Assembly: GCF_030811835.1 (NCBI RefSeq)
Contig: NZ_JAUSRO010000011.1
Coordinates: 62,001 to 126,000, forward strand
Length of the DNA stretch: 64,000 bases
DNA from: Variovorax ginsengisoli
Lineage (GTDB): Bacteria > Pseudomonadota > Gammaproteobacteria > Burkholderiales > Burkholderiaceae_C
Reading direction: 5' to 3'
How positions within the stretch are numbered: position 1 is the stretch's first letter; every line of letters begins with the position of its first letter. The notes below the pieces were generated by a model. That model searched no databases, had not been told where the DNA came from, and saw only the letters and a program-made list of their open reading frames with translations. The position numbers were made by a program, and so were the translations under genes. Below, one piece after another: positions 19,692 through 27,932 of the stretch.

Positions 19692-21992
19692 TCACAGGTC
19701 GAAGCGGAGTTCGGCCGAATAGGTGCGTTGCGGGTACGGGTGGAAGTTCCAGTACTGCGCGTTGTTGGCGTTGTCGATGCCGACCGCGGCCGACCATTGC
19801 CTGTCGATGCGATAGCGCACCCGCAGGTCGACGGTGAAGTACTTGCTGGCGCCGAAGTAGGCGTCGGCGTTCACGTCGCTGTTGTCGAGATTGGAGTACT
19901 GGCGTCCGCTGTAGCGCGCTGCGGCGGTCAAGGCCCACTGGTCGTCGGGCCGGTAGGTCGCGTAGACGGTGGAGCGCCAGCGCGGCACGCGCGGTTGCCA
20001 CTTGCCCACGCTGGCCGGAAAGGCGGCATTCGCCACGGTCTTGGAGTCGGCGTAGGTCAGGCTGCTGCCGACTTCGAGCCCGCGGATCACGAAATTCTGC
20101 CCGCTGTAAGCCAGCTCGACGCCCGTGGTGCGCACCTTGTCGACGTTCTGGACGCGCGAGACCGTGGAGCCCGCAATCAGCTGGCTGAAGAGCGCGTCCT
20201 TCGTGGTCTCGTGGAACAGCGTGGCGCGCGCGAGTCCGTTGCCGAGGTCCTTTTCAGCCGAGAGTTCGCCGGTCCAGGATTTCTCGGGCTTGAGGTTCGG
20301 GTCGTTGATGAACGAGAGCGCACCGCCCGAGGTGGCGCCATACAGCTCGCCCACGGTCGGGTAGCGCACGGCGCGGCCCAGCGCGGCCTTGAGCACAGTG
20401 TCGCCGGTGAGCTGGTAGGCCAGCGCGGCCTTCGGCGAGACGTCGGATTCATTGCGCGTCGCATAGGGCAAGGCATTGGCCGTGGTGGCGCTGAAGCCCT
20501 GGCTCGCCTGCCAGTCCTCCAAGCGCAGGCCCAGCACGGCCTTCCACTTCGGCGCGAAGGCCCACGCATCCTGCAGCCAGGCATTGACCGTCTCGGTGCG
20601 GCCGCCGACGTTGCTGAGCAGCGTGGTCGGCGCGCCGTTCTGCCAGTCGCCCGCCACGTTGGTCTTCAGGATGCCCAGGTGATAGGCATCGCGGCCCACG
20701 CCGAAGTCGACGATGTGCGCGCCGCCCACGCCCTGCGGGCGCCAGGTGCCCTTGGCCGCCAACGTGTTCCAGCCGGTGCCGTCCTGGCTCTGCAGCGTGC
20801 CCGCGCCGCCGTCGGCAGCGCGCGGCAGCGCGATGGTCGGGGCGCGCTGCTGGTCCTTCGCGTAGTCGTAGAGGCTGGCCGAGACCTCCCAGTCCCATTC
20901 ACCGCGCGTGTTGCTCTTGACCGAGAGCCCGTGCATGTAGTGCGTCTGGCTGTCGTTGGTGAGCGCAAAGGCCGTGGGCGCCAGCGTGTAGGTGCGCCCG
21001 CCGATGCTGACCGGGCCGCTGTAGACCGTCGCGCCCGCCGCGTTGCGCAGGTAGCTCTCCGAGCGGCCTTCGGAGGTGTTGCCCCACCAGCCGAAGGTGT
21101 AGGCCGCACGCACCGTGGGCGAGAAGTCGTAGGCCAGCTTGATCTTCGCGTGGTCCTGCACGGTGTGGTACTGGGTGCCGGCGCCCAGGATGTACCAGGG
21201 CGTGTTGGTCGTGTTGAGCCCGCGCAGTGCGCCCGTCACCGGCACGCCGGCGCCGCCCGACGTGCCGGAGGCCACCGTAGCGGTCGTGAAGGTCAGCGGC
21301 TGGCCCTGGCTGTCGGTGCGGTTCACATCGATCCACCATGACCAGTCGCCGCTCCTGCTGCCGAGCGAGGCGCTGGTCTGCCAGCTGTTGAAGGTCTTGT
21401 TCGTGCTGTAGAGGTTGTTGGGCTGCGACGCATAACCGGCCTTCACATGCGCTTCGAGTTGGGTCGGCATGCGCGTCACGTAGTCGACCACCGCACCGGC
21501 CGAGTTGCCCGGATAGGCGGCCGAGAACGGCCCGTACATCACGTCGACCCGCTCGATCTCCTCCGGCGTGACCAGGCCCCAGCGCGGCGCGAAGTTGGTG
21601 CCGTTGGCGATGCCGTTGCCCAGGTAGTTCGACAGCAGGATGCCGTCGGCATACACCGCCGAGCGCGCGCTGTTGCCGGTGCCCGAGGCGCGTGTCGAGA
21701 GGATCGCGTGGTTGTAGTCACCGATGTACCGCTTGCGCACCAGCAGGCTGGGCAGGTACTTCAGCGCATCCTCGCTGTCGGTCGCGTTGATCGAGCTTTC
21801 GATCTGCTCGCGCGTGACGCCCTCGATGGTGGTCGGGATCTGGGTCGGCAGTGAGCTCGGCTGCCCGCCAGTGACGGTCACGATGCCAAGCGACTTGCTG
21901 CGCTCGGGTGCGGCGTCGGCTTGCGCGAAGGCCGACGCAGCGAACCAGGGAAATGCGGCGCCCAGCGCCAGCGACAGAACGGTCCTGTTCAT
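19692..21992 (-). CDS. TonB-dependent outer membrane receptor
   Basis: A 766-residue outer membrane transporter with signal peptide (cleavage AFA|Q near residue 24), plug domain (IESSINATDSEDALKYLPSL, then VYADGILLSNYLG and ERVDVMYGPFSAAYPGNSAGAVVDYVTR) and a beta barrel ending RTYSAELRFDL with the terminal aromatic-rich strand. GGAGAG before the ATG at 21992 decides the start over the upstream ATG at 22013. Lying between DUF2946 and the YcnI-PCuAC gene, it is most likely a copper or copper-chelate receptor; siderophore import cannot be excluded from sequence alone. Confidence 0.92.
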   Translation of the reverse strand: MNRTVLSLALGAAFPWFAASAFAQADAAPERSKSLGIVTVTGGQPSSLPTQIPTTIEGVTREQIESSINATDSEDALKYLPSLLVRKRYIGDYNHAILSTRASGTGNSARSAVYADGILLSNYLGNGIANGTNFAPRWGLVTPEEIERVDVMYGPFSAAYPGNSAGAVVDYVTRMPTQLEAHVKAGYASQPNNLYSTNKTFNSWQTSASLGSRSGDWSWWIDVNRTDSQGQPLTFTTATVASGTSGGAGVPVTGALRGLNTTNTPWYILGAGTQYHTVQDHAKIKLAYDFSPTVRAAYTFGWWGNTSEGRSESYLRNAAGATVYSGPVSIGGRTYTLAPTAFALTNDSQTHYMHGLSVKSNTRGEWDWEVSASLYDYAKDQQRAPTIALPRAADGGAGTLQSQDGTGWNTLAAKGTWRPQGVGGAHIVDFGVGRDAYHLGILKTNVAGDWQNGAPTTLLSNVGGRTETVNAWLQDAWAFAPKWKAVLGLRLEDWQASQGFSATTANALPYATRNESDVSPKAALAYQLTGDTVLKAALGRAVRYPTVGELYGATSGGALSFINDPNLKPEKSWTGELSAEKDLGNGLARATLFHETTKDALFSQLIAGSTVSRVQNVDKVRTTGVELAYSGQNFVIRGLEVGSSLTYADSKTVANAAFPASVGKWQPRVPRWRSTVYATYRPDDQWALTAAARYSGRQYSNLDNSDVNADAYFGASKYFTVDLRVRYRIDRQWSAAVGIDNANNAQYWNFHPYPQRTYSAELRFDL

Positions 21993-22092
21993 TGAAAACT
22001 CTCCAGCGCCCATGGGCGCCCTTCTTCATCCGGGAAATTCGCAGCGCGGCGCAGGTGCGCGAGGCACCGTTCGCCGCACGGCGATCGTCAGA

Positions 22093-22461
22093 TCAGAAGA
22101 AGGCTGGAGGCCCGCGCGCCGGCAGCGGCGCCGCAGTGGCCGCGGCGATGCGCGCGGCCTCGATCGGCTGCAGCGCACGGCCGAGCGGCAGCAGCGACGG
22201 CAGCCCGGCCAGCGGTGCGGCGGGCGGCGGCGCACCGGTCAGCACGCACAGCGGACAGTCCATGTGCGAGGCGCCCAGCTCCTTGGCGCCATCGTCGCCC
22301 TGCACGATCACCTTGACCGCGCCGGCGCTGGAGCACACCAGTTCCATCGCCTGCGGATGCACGATCGGCGAGGCGACGGCCACACCGAGCGACATCACGA
22401 ACCACAGCAGCACGCAGCGGCCGACGAGGCCGAGGTGAGAGGTGTGGCGAAAGAAGGACAT
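22093..22461 (-). CDS. DUF2946 family protein
   Basis: A 122-residue small membrane-anchored protein. It has one hydrophobic segment near residues 11-32, then the DUF2946 motif HMDCPLC, whose His, Cys and Cys could bind a metal. DUF2946 genes commonly sit beside copper receptors or PCu(A)C genes, consistent with this locus, but no biochemical function is known. No Shine-Dalgarno is visible; CATAAT lies ten bases before the ATG and is overlapped by a perfect palindrome. It is the likely first gene of the copper unit DUF2946 - TonB receptor - YcnI-PCuAC. Confidence 0.85.
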   Translation of the reverse strand: MSFFRHTSHLGLVGRCVLLWFVMSLGVAVASPIVHPQAMELVCSSAGAVKVIVQGDDGAKELGASHMDCPLCVLTGAPPPAAPLAGLPSLLPLGRALQPIEAARIAAATAAPLPARGPPAFF

Positions 22462-22471
22462 GGCGCAGCGG

Positions 22472-22492
22472 ATTATGAACGCCAGGCGTTCA
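22472..22492 (-). promoter_or_regulatory. 17-base perfect palindrome over a -10 box, upstream of the copper unit
   Basis: TGAACGCC-A-GGCGTTCA (22476-22492) is a perfect dyad with a central base. On the minus strand it runs into CATAAT (22477-22472), ten bases before the DUF2946 start. It begins at the stop codon of the TraB gene. The position suits a repressor blocking RNA polymerase; a hairpin terminator is unlikely because no T-run follows. Confidence 0.5.
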
Positions 22493-23524
22493 ATGCGCAG
22501 CAGGCACGACCGGCATGACCTTGAAGCCGCGCGCGGCCATCAATGCGGGAAGCCCGTGCGGTCCGACCATGTGCAGCGCGCCGACCGCGGCAAACACCTG
22601 CTGGCCGCGCGCATGCAGGCGTGCGATGCCATCGGCCAGGCCGGGGTTGCGATCGTCCAGAAGACGGCGCATGGCGCGCCGGTCGGTGGGCGTATCCATG
22701 CATTCGCACCAGTCCGCGTAGTGGCTCAGGTGCGTCCAGTCGCTGCGCGCCCAGGCATCGGCCATGTCGGCGGCCTGCTTCCATGCGGCACCCGATTCGA
22801 GGAGCGTGAGCGACGCGTCGATCTGCGCGGCATCCGCCGCTTCCGACTCGCCGGCAAGCGCGCGCAGTTGCGCGGCGGCCGACTCCAGCGCCACCACGCG
22901 CTTGCCGTCGCGGTGCGCAACGTCCGACAGCAGGGTTTCGGTGCCGAACTCGCCGTAAAGGCCTTCATGGCGAGCGGCCAGCAATACCAGCGTGGTCGCC
23001 TGCATCACAGGCCCCAGGCCGGCAAAGCTACCCGCCGGCAGACAGGCGGCGGCCACCTGCCGCTCCAGCCGCCGGACGCGGTCGGCGGTGCGCAGGCGCG
23101 CCACGCGCGCCGCATCGGGGGGTGTCGTGAGCAGCGCCAGCGTGGCCGGGTCGCGCAGGTCGAGTTCGAGCGCGACCGTCTGGCTGCCTTGCAAGGCCTG
23201 CAGCGTGCGGGGGCCGGGAAAGACCCAGTCGGCGCGGCCCAGGTGCAGCGTGCCGTAAAGCCAGGACACCCGTCCGCCCCGCTCGATGCGCCAGAGCAGA
23301 CCACGGTCGGGCGCGTGCGCCAGCGCCTGCGCGGCCTCGGCGGCCGTGCGGACCACCGGCTGCGCCAGGGGCGGACAGGAGGAGGCGCGCGGCACATCCT
23401 GCGGCTGCTCGGCGTCGGGCGGCTGTGCCTGCACCTGTGCCATGGCCGCGCCAGTGCCCATCAGCAGTGCCGCCAGCAGCACGGCCGCCCCTCCACGCGC
23501 CACGGTCCGGCCCAGCCTGCCCAT
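22490..23524 (-). CDS. TraB/GumN family exported protein
   Basis: A TraB/GumN-family protein (344 residues from this start), related to Tiki-type metal-dependent proteases and haem-binding EreA/ChaN-like folds. Signatures are LYGTLHLGRADW near the N-terminus of the domain (GTxH motif) and FAAVGALHMVGPHGLPALM near the C-terminus (GxxH). I placed the start at 23524 because it opens a good signal peptide (MGRLGRTVARGGAAVLLAALL, cleavage AMA); an in-frame ATG at 23614 would add 30 residues before it. It lies 28 bases upstream of DUF2946 and may feed into that transcript. Confidence 0.85.
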   Translation of the reverse strand: MGRLGRTVARGGAAVLLAALLMGTGAAMAQVQAQPPDAEQPQDVPRASSCPPLAQPVVRTAAEAAQALAHAPDRGLLWRIERGGRVSWLYGTLHLGRADWVFPGPRTLQALQGSQTVALELDLRDPATLALLTTPPDAARVARLRTADRVRRLERQVAAACLPAGSFAGLGPVMQATTLVLLAARHEGLYGEFGTETLLSDVAHRDGKRVVALESAAAQLRALAGESEAADAAQIDASLTLLESGAAWKQAADMADAWARSDWTHLSHYADWCECMDTPTDRRAMRRLLDDRNPGLADGIARLHARGQQVFAAVGALHMVGPHGLPALMAARGFKVMPVVPAAH

Positions 23525-23676
23525 GCGGCACACAAGACGAATGGCAACCTGGCCAACGCCGGTGAGAGCGGTGGACGCGAGGCAAGCAGTGGGAGCGGCG
23601 GTCGGGAATGTCATGAAAGGGGCTAAGTGGAGCGAAGCACGAGCGCCATTGTCCCCGCGCGCAGCCGCCGCGCTGC

Positions 23677-23691
23677 GGCCGATAATCGGCC
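23677..23691 (+). promoter_or_regulatory. 15-base palindrome with -10 hexamer abutting the VOC start
   Basis: GGCCGAT-A-ATCGGCC is a perfect dyad ending exactly at the ATG (23692). Its centre contains GATAAT, five bases before the ATG, so it may be both promoter core and operator for a leaderless mRNA. Confidence 0.35.
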
Positions 23692-24105
23692 ATGTCCAGC
23701 ATCTTCCACCTCGCCTTCAACGTGCGTGACCTCGACGTGGCGCGCCACTTCTACGGCCACGTGCTCGGCTGCGCCGAAGGCCGTAGCACCGCCACCTGGG
23801 TCGATTTCGACTTCTTCGGCCATCAGATCTCGCTGCACCTGGGCGAACCTTTCGCCACCGCCGACACCGGCCGCGTGGGCGACGTCCTGGTGCCGATGCC
23901 GCACTTTGGCATCGTGCTCGAACTGCCGGCCTGGCGCGCGTTGGCCGACCGGCTGGAAGCCGCGGGCACCGACTTCGTCCTGCCGCCGCAGGTACGGTTC
24001 GAGCACGCCCCGGGCGAGCAATGGACCCTGTTCTTTCGCGACCCGTTCGGCAACCCGATCGAGGCAAAGGGGTTCCGGTCGCTGGCCACGGTCTACGACA
24101 CGTAG
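23692..24105 (+). CDS. VOC family (glyoxalase/bleomycin-resistance fold) protein
   Basis: A 137-residue single-domain vicinal-oxygen-chelate protein with two beta-alpha-beta-beta-beta modules. The N-terminal module carries HLAFNVRDLDVARHFYGHVLG, and possible metal ligands are His6, His47 or His49 (ISLHLG) and the late Glu in NPIEAKGF. The segment FRDPFGNPIEAKGF is typical of the dioxygenase-like VOC branch. Substrate unknown. No Shine-Dalgarno is present and a GATAAT hexamer sits five bases before the ATG. It is divergent from the TraB gene and convergent with the Bug gene. Confidence 0.88.
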   Translation: MSSIFHLAFNVRDLDVARHFYGHVLGCAEGRSTATWVDFDFFGHQISLHLGEPFATADTGRVGDVLVPMPHFGIVLELPAWRALADRLEAAGTDFVLPPQVRFEHAPGEQWTLFFRDPFGNPIEAKGFRSLATVYDT

Positions 24106-24126
24106 GCCTCCGCCCACGCGCGCGCC

Positions 24127-25104
24127 TCAGTCCAGCTTGACGCCGGCCGCCTTGATCACCGGCCCCCATCGCATCGCCTCGGCCCGGGCCAGCGTGCGGA
24201 ACTGCTCGGGCGTGCCGGGCATGGCCTCCATGCCGATGTCGGCGAATCGCTTCTGTACCGCAGGCGTGCCGAAGGACTTGTTGAGGTCGCCGTTGAGCTT
24301 GGCCACCACGTTCTGCGGCAGGCCGGCCGGGCCGACCAGGCCCTGAAACGCGAACACCTCGCTGTCCGACACGCCCGCTTCGGCCAGCGTGGGCACATCG
24401 GGCAGCAGCCTGGAGCGCGTGCCCGACCCGATGGCCAGCACGCGCACCTTGCCCGCCTGCATCACGCTCAGGCCCGAGGCCAGATCGAGGAACATGCAGG
24501 GCACCTGCCCACCCATCACGTCGGCCATGGCCGGCGCCGCGCCGCGGTAGGGAATGTGCGTGATGAAGGTGCCCGTGCGGTTCTTGAACAGCTCCATCGC
24601 CAGGTGGTGCGGCGAACCGTTGCCCGGCGACGCATAGTTCACCTTGCCGGGGTTGGCCTTCACATAGGCGAGGAACTCCTTGAAGTTCTTCGCCGGGAAA
24701 TCGGGATGCACGACCAGCGCGAGCGGGAACTTGCCGATCGCGCCGATGTAGGTGAAGTCTTTCTCCGGGTTGAAGGGCAGCTTGCTGAACAGGTGTTCGT
24801 TGAAGGCCAGCAACGCATTGTCGGCCGACATGATCGTGTAGCCGTCGGGCTTGCTCTTGGCGACCAGGTCGGCGCCGATGTTGGTGGCCGCACCAGGGCG
24901 GTTGTCGATCACGATCTGCTGGCCGAGCGTGACACGCATGGCCTCGCCGAGCGTGCGGGCGATCACGTCGGTGCCGCCGCCGGCCGGATAAGGCACGATC
25001 CATTTGACGATCTGGTCGGGATAGCTGGCCTGGGCGCGGGCGAAGGGCGCGGTGCCGAGGGTGGCGCAAGAGGCCAGGGTGGCGAGAACGGTACGGCGGT
25101 CCAT
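24127..25104 (-). CDS. Bug-family (tripartite tricarboxylate transporter) substrate-binding protein
   Basis: A 325-residue periplasmic solute-binding protein of the Bug/TctC family, abundant in Comamonadaceae and Bordetella. It has a signal peptide (MDRRTVLATLASCATLG, cleavage ARA) and the family signatures VPYPAGGGTDVIAR, VIDNRPGAATNIG, HIPYRGAAPAM and VFAFQGLVGPAGLP. Cognate TctA/TctB membrane subunits are absent nearby, as is usual for orphan Bug genes. It follows DUF2783 by five bases and so belongs to the FAD-monooxygenase operon, suggesting it binds the aromatic or carboxylic substrate of that pathway. Confidence 0.93.
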   Translation of the reverse strand: MDRRTVLATLASCATLGTAPFARAQASYPDQIVKWIVPYPAGGGTDVIARTLGEAMRVTLGQQIVIDNRPGAATNIGADLVAKSKPDGYTIMSADNALLAFNEHLFSKLPFNPEKDFTYIGAIGKFPLALVVHPDFPAKNFKEFLAYVKANPGKVNYASPGNGSPHHLAMELFKNRTGTFITHIPYRGAAPAMADVMGGQVPCMFLDLASGLSVMQAGKVRVLAIGSGTRSRLLPDVPTLAEAGVSDSEVFAFQGLVGPAGLPQNVVAKLNGDLNKSFGTPAVQKRFADIGMEAMPGTPEQFRTLARAEAMRWGPVIKAAGVKLD

Positions 25105-25109
25105 GGGAT

Positions 25110-25334
25110 TCAGTCTCCTTGTAGTGATGGGGTGGCGCTGAGCGAGGGTAGCGGCAGATCATGCAACGCGTCTTGCAGCGCCTGGCGGCAGCGTGCCTCA
25201 TCGGCGACTTGCTCGAACAGCAGGAGCGCGAGGCGCGCGAGAAACAGAGGTTCGCACTCGCTGCCAGCCGTGGTGATGGCGCGGGCGCACTCGGCGTAAA
25301 GGCGATCGCGGGCGTCGGGGGCGAGTGAGGTCAT
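25110..25334 (-). CDS. DUF2783 small protein
   Basis: A 74-residue protein resembling DUF2783, a small family typically encoded beside FAD-dependent aromatic hydroxylases; function unknown, possibly an accessory or stabilising subunit. The core phrase EPLFLARLALLLFEQVADEARCRQALQDAL is alpha-helical. Its ATG overlaps the stop of the monooxygenase gene by four bases (25331-25334) and the Bug gene follows after five bases, so all three are co-translated. Confidence 0.75.
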   Translation of the reverse strand: MTSLAPDARDRLYAECARAITTAGSECEPLFLARLALLLFEQVADEARCRQALQDALHDLPLPSLSATPSLQGD

Positions 25335-27085
25335 CGGGAAGGTTCGGTGTGTTCAACGGTGCAGGCCGCGCGTTGCAGTGCACGCGCCACCGCGCCGCTC
25401 GGCGGCCGGCGCCAGCGCGCGGCCACGTGGCCGTCGGGACGCAGCAGATACACGGCGCCCTGCGTTGCACCGAGCGCTGCGAAAACGTCGGCGCCGGCCT
25501 GCGCGTCACCGCCAGGCTGACCGGCCCGCGTCAGGGTGAGCACGCGCAGCAACGGGGCATTGACATCGGCCAGGTCGTCATCGAGCGCCACCCTGTCTGC
25601 GTCGGGGCGCAGCACCAGCAGCGTGAAGAAGGGCCCGAGGTGGTCGGTGAGATGACCCTCGCACAGGGCCTGCTCCGGCATGACGTCGCCCGCCAGCGGG
25701 CCTGCCGGCAGCAGGTCGCCTTCGCTCGACAGCGGCGAGTCGCCGTAGCCGATGGCCTGCGTCTGCCGTGGATTGACCAGCTGCGCGATGCCCCGATGCG
25801 CCAGCGCGAGCGACAGCGCCGCCTCGCGCAGCAGATCGAAGCCGCGCGAGGGCGGCGACATGAATTCGGTGCTGCGCATTGCGTTCTCGGCGTTGACCCG
25901 AAAGGCCGCGATGCGCTCCTGCGAGTAGCTGTCGAGCAGTGCGGCGTGCGACCGCCCCCGGCTCACGAGCGCCAGCTTCCAGGCAAGGTTGTCGGCATCG
26001 TCGATGCCGGAGTTCAGGCCGCGTACCCCGAAGATCGGCATCGCGTGGGCGGCATTGCCGGCGAACACGACGTGGCCGTGGCGGTAGGCGTCGAGCGTCA
26101 TCGCGCCGGCGCGGTAGACCGAGGTCCACACCGGCTTCCAGGGCAGGTGCCCCTCCCCGATCGCATCGAGATGGCGCTGCACGAAAGCGGCGACGGCGGC
26201 CGGCTGCAACGCCTCTTCGGTGCTCTGGCACTCGCGCAACTGGTAGTCGATGCGCCAGATGTCGTCGGGCTGGCGGTGCATCAGGACGGTGGCGCCGGGG
26301 TTCCAGGGCGGGTCGAACCAGGCGCGGCGCTCGGTCGGCGCCGTGCTGGCCAGCTCGATGTCGATGATCACGTAGCGGCCTTCGTAGGCCGCACCTTCGA
26401 GCGCAAGGCCCAGCGACCTGCGCACGAAGCTCTGCCCGCCATCGCAGGCGGCGAGCCAGCCGGCGCGCAGCGTGTAGTTTCCCCGTGCGTGCGTGGCCTG
26501 CAGCGTGACGCCCTCGCCGTCCTCTTCGAGCGCACTCAGCGAGGTGCCCCAGCGCAGGTCGATCAGGCCCGGCGTCGCCGCGTTGCGCCGCACGATCTGG
26601 TCGAGCAGGTACTGCTCGATGTAGTACTGCTCCAGGTTCACCATCGGCGGCAGTTTTTGCCGCGCGTCGTGCGGCATCTCGAAGCGCAGCACCTCGTCGA
26701 GCTTGTAGAAGCTGCGGCCCGCGCGCCACGGCAGGCCCTTGGCCAGAAAGGCCGGCAGTGCGCCCAGGCGCTCGATGATCTCCAGGCTGCGCCGCGACAC
26801 GCAGATCGCGCGGCTGCCTTCACAGACGGTGTGATCGGCCTCCAGGACCACGCTGCGCACGCCGTGGTTGGCCAGGCCGAGCGCCAACGCCATGCCGACC
26901 GGCCCGCCACCGGCGATCACGACCCGATGGCGGCCCGGTTCCACGCCGTCGTCGAGTTGGGGCACCACCGTCTCGAAGCGGGTGTAGCGAAAGGCGCCGA
27001 CTGGCGGCGGGACAGGCCCGCCGCCGGCATCGCCCGGGCGTGCGGCGCGAACGGGATCGCGAACTGGAACGGTCGAGGTGTTCAT
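25331..27085 (-). CDS. FAD-dependent aromatic monooxygenase (MhpA/PheA type)
   Basis: A 584-residue class A flavoprotein hydroxylase. FAD-binding motif GGGPVG is at 59-64; the second FAD region reads GNAAHAMPIFGVRGLNSGIDDADNLAWKLA, with Asn in place of the usual Asp of the GD motif. A thioredoxin-like C-terminal domain (about 440-584) is the phenol-hydroxylase type. Residues 1-50 are a non-conserved leader. Such enzymes ring-hydroxylate phenolic acids such as 3-(3-hydroxyphenyl)propionate. It is the first gene of an operon with DUF2783 and Bug, facing a LuxR regulator across a strong dyad, with a Fah-type hydrolase beyond it. Confidence 0.88.
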   Translation of the reverse strand: MNTSTVPVRDPVRAARPGDAGGGPVPPPVGAFRYTRFETVVPQLDDGVEPGRHRVVIAGGGPVGMALALGLANHGVRSVVLEADHTVCEGSRAICVSRRSLEIIERLGALPAFLAKGLPWRAGRSFYKLDEVLRFEMPHDARQKLPPMVNLEQYYIEQYLLDQIVRRNAATPGLIDLRWGTSLSALEEDGEGVTLQATHARGNYTLRAGWLAACDGGQSFVRRSLGLALEGAAYEGRYVIIDIELASTAPTERRAWFDPPWNPGATVLMHRQPDDIWRIDYQLRECQSTEEALQPAAVAAFVQRHLDAIGEGHLPWKPVWTSVYRAGAMTLDAYRHGHVVFAGNAAHAMPIFGVRGLNSGIDDADNLAWKLALVSRGRSHAALLDSYSQERIAAFRVNAENAMRSTEFMSPPSRGFDLLREAALSLALAHRGIAQLVNPRQTQAIGYGDSPLSSEGDLLPAGPLAGDVMPEQALCEGHLTDHLGPFFTLLVLRPDADRVALDDDLADVNAPLLRVLTLTRAGQPGGDAQAGADVFAALGATQGAVYLLRPDGHVAARWRRPPSGAVARALQRAACTVEHTEPSR

Positions 27086-27124
27086 TCGGCGGGATTGTCC
27101 CGATGCACACCGTTGCGCGATGTC

Positions 27125-27147
27125 GTAACTTCGTACGAGGTAGTTAC
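27125..27147. promoter_or_regulatory. Inverted repeat between the monooxygenase operon and its LuxR regulator
   Basis: GTAACT (27125-27130) and AGTTAC (27142-27147) are perfect arms 11 bases apart, and the spacer holds a second perfect dyad TCGTACGA (27131-27138). It lies 40-62 bases upstream of the operon start (27085) and 15 bases before the LuxR gene, a position suited to control of both. LuxR-type regulators bind dyads of this size. Confidence 0.55.
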
Positions 27148-27161
27148 CCGCATGGAGCCGA

Positions 27162-27932
27162 ATGAAACGATGGCGAATCACGCCCGCCGACCACCCGTTG
27201 CGCAGCGACGTGGTGAGCGAGGTGCTCGAGGGCGTGGGCACCGTGCACCTGGCAGCGAACTGCCTGGGCGCGATGCAGCGCGTGCTGCCCGCCACCTTCT
27301 GCACGGTGTTCGCCGTCGGCGCGAGCGGCCGGCTGGAAACGGTGTCCGCGGCCAGCAGCTATGGCCACGCGGCCGAGCGCACGGCGGAGCGTTATGTGGA
27401 CCAGCGCTTCGACCGGCTCGATCCGCACATGCGCTGGCTGTCAGCCCGCACGCGGCCACTGCGCGCGCAGATCTGGATGGGCCACCACCGCGGCGATGAG
27501 CTCGCCGATGCCGGCTACCGCGCCGCCTGTTACGGCGACGTCGGCATCCGCGAGCGGCTCTCGGTGCTGCAATTGCTGCCCACCGGCCAGCGTGCGGCGG
27601 TCAACTTCTACCGCAGCCTGGCCCAGCCCGAATTCGATGTCACCGACTTCGCGCAGGTCGAGGCCCACGCCTGGCTGCTGGCCGGCGCGGCGACAGCACA
27701 TGGTCGCAGCGCGGTCGTGGCGCGCGCTGCGGCGCCGACGTTGCAGACACCGCGCCTGCTCGCACTGAGCCTGCGGGAACGCGAAGTCATCGATCACCTG
27801 CTCGCCGGGCGCACGGCCAAGGAAGCCGCCCGGCTGATCGGCATCGAAACCACGACGGTGCGAACCCACCAGTACCGGGCGTTCCGGCGGCTGGGGATAC
27901 GAACGATGAAGGAGCTATTGCGAGGGGTTTGA
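27162..27932 (+). CDS. LuxR family transcriptional regulator
   Basis: A 256-residue regulator with a C-terminal GerE/LuxR helix-turn-helix (about 190-256: LSLREREVIDHLLAGRTAKEAARLIGIETTTVRTHQYRAFRRLGI) and an N-terminal domain of about 180 residues that I do not recognise. There is no receiver Asp motif and no clear autoinducer-binding signature, so it probably senses a pathway metabolite. It is divergent from the monooxygenase operon, with a dyad between them, and overlaps the Fah-type gene by 18 bases at the 3' end. Confidence 0.88.
   Translation: MKRWRITPADHPLRSDVVSEVLEGVGTVHLAANCLGAMQRVLPATFCTVFAVGASGRLETVSAASSYGHAAERTAERYVDQRFDRLDPHMRWLSARTRPLRAQIWMGHHRGDELADAGYRAACYGDVGIRERLSVLQLLPTGQRAAVNFYRSLAQPEFDVTDFAQVEAHAWLLAGAATAHGRSAVVARAAAPTLQTPRLLALSLREREVIDHLLAGRTAKEAARLIGIETTTVRTHQYRAFRRLGIRTMKELLRGV

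Noticed and set aside
22490..23614. ATG at 23614 as the TraB/GumN start
   Set aside because: It would put 30 residues before a good signal peptide; ATG at 23524 fits better, although neither has a clear ribosome-binding site.
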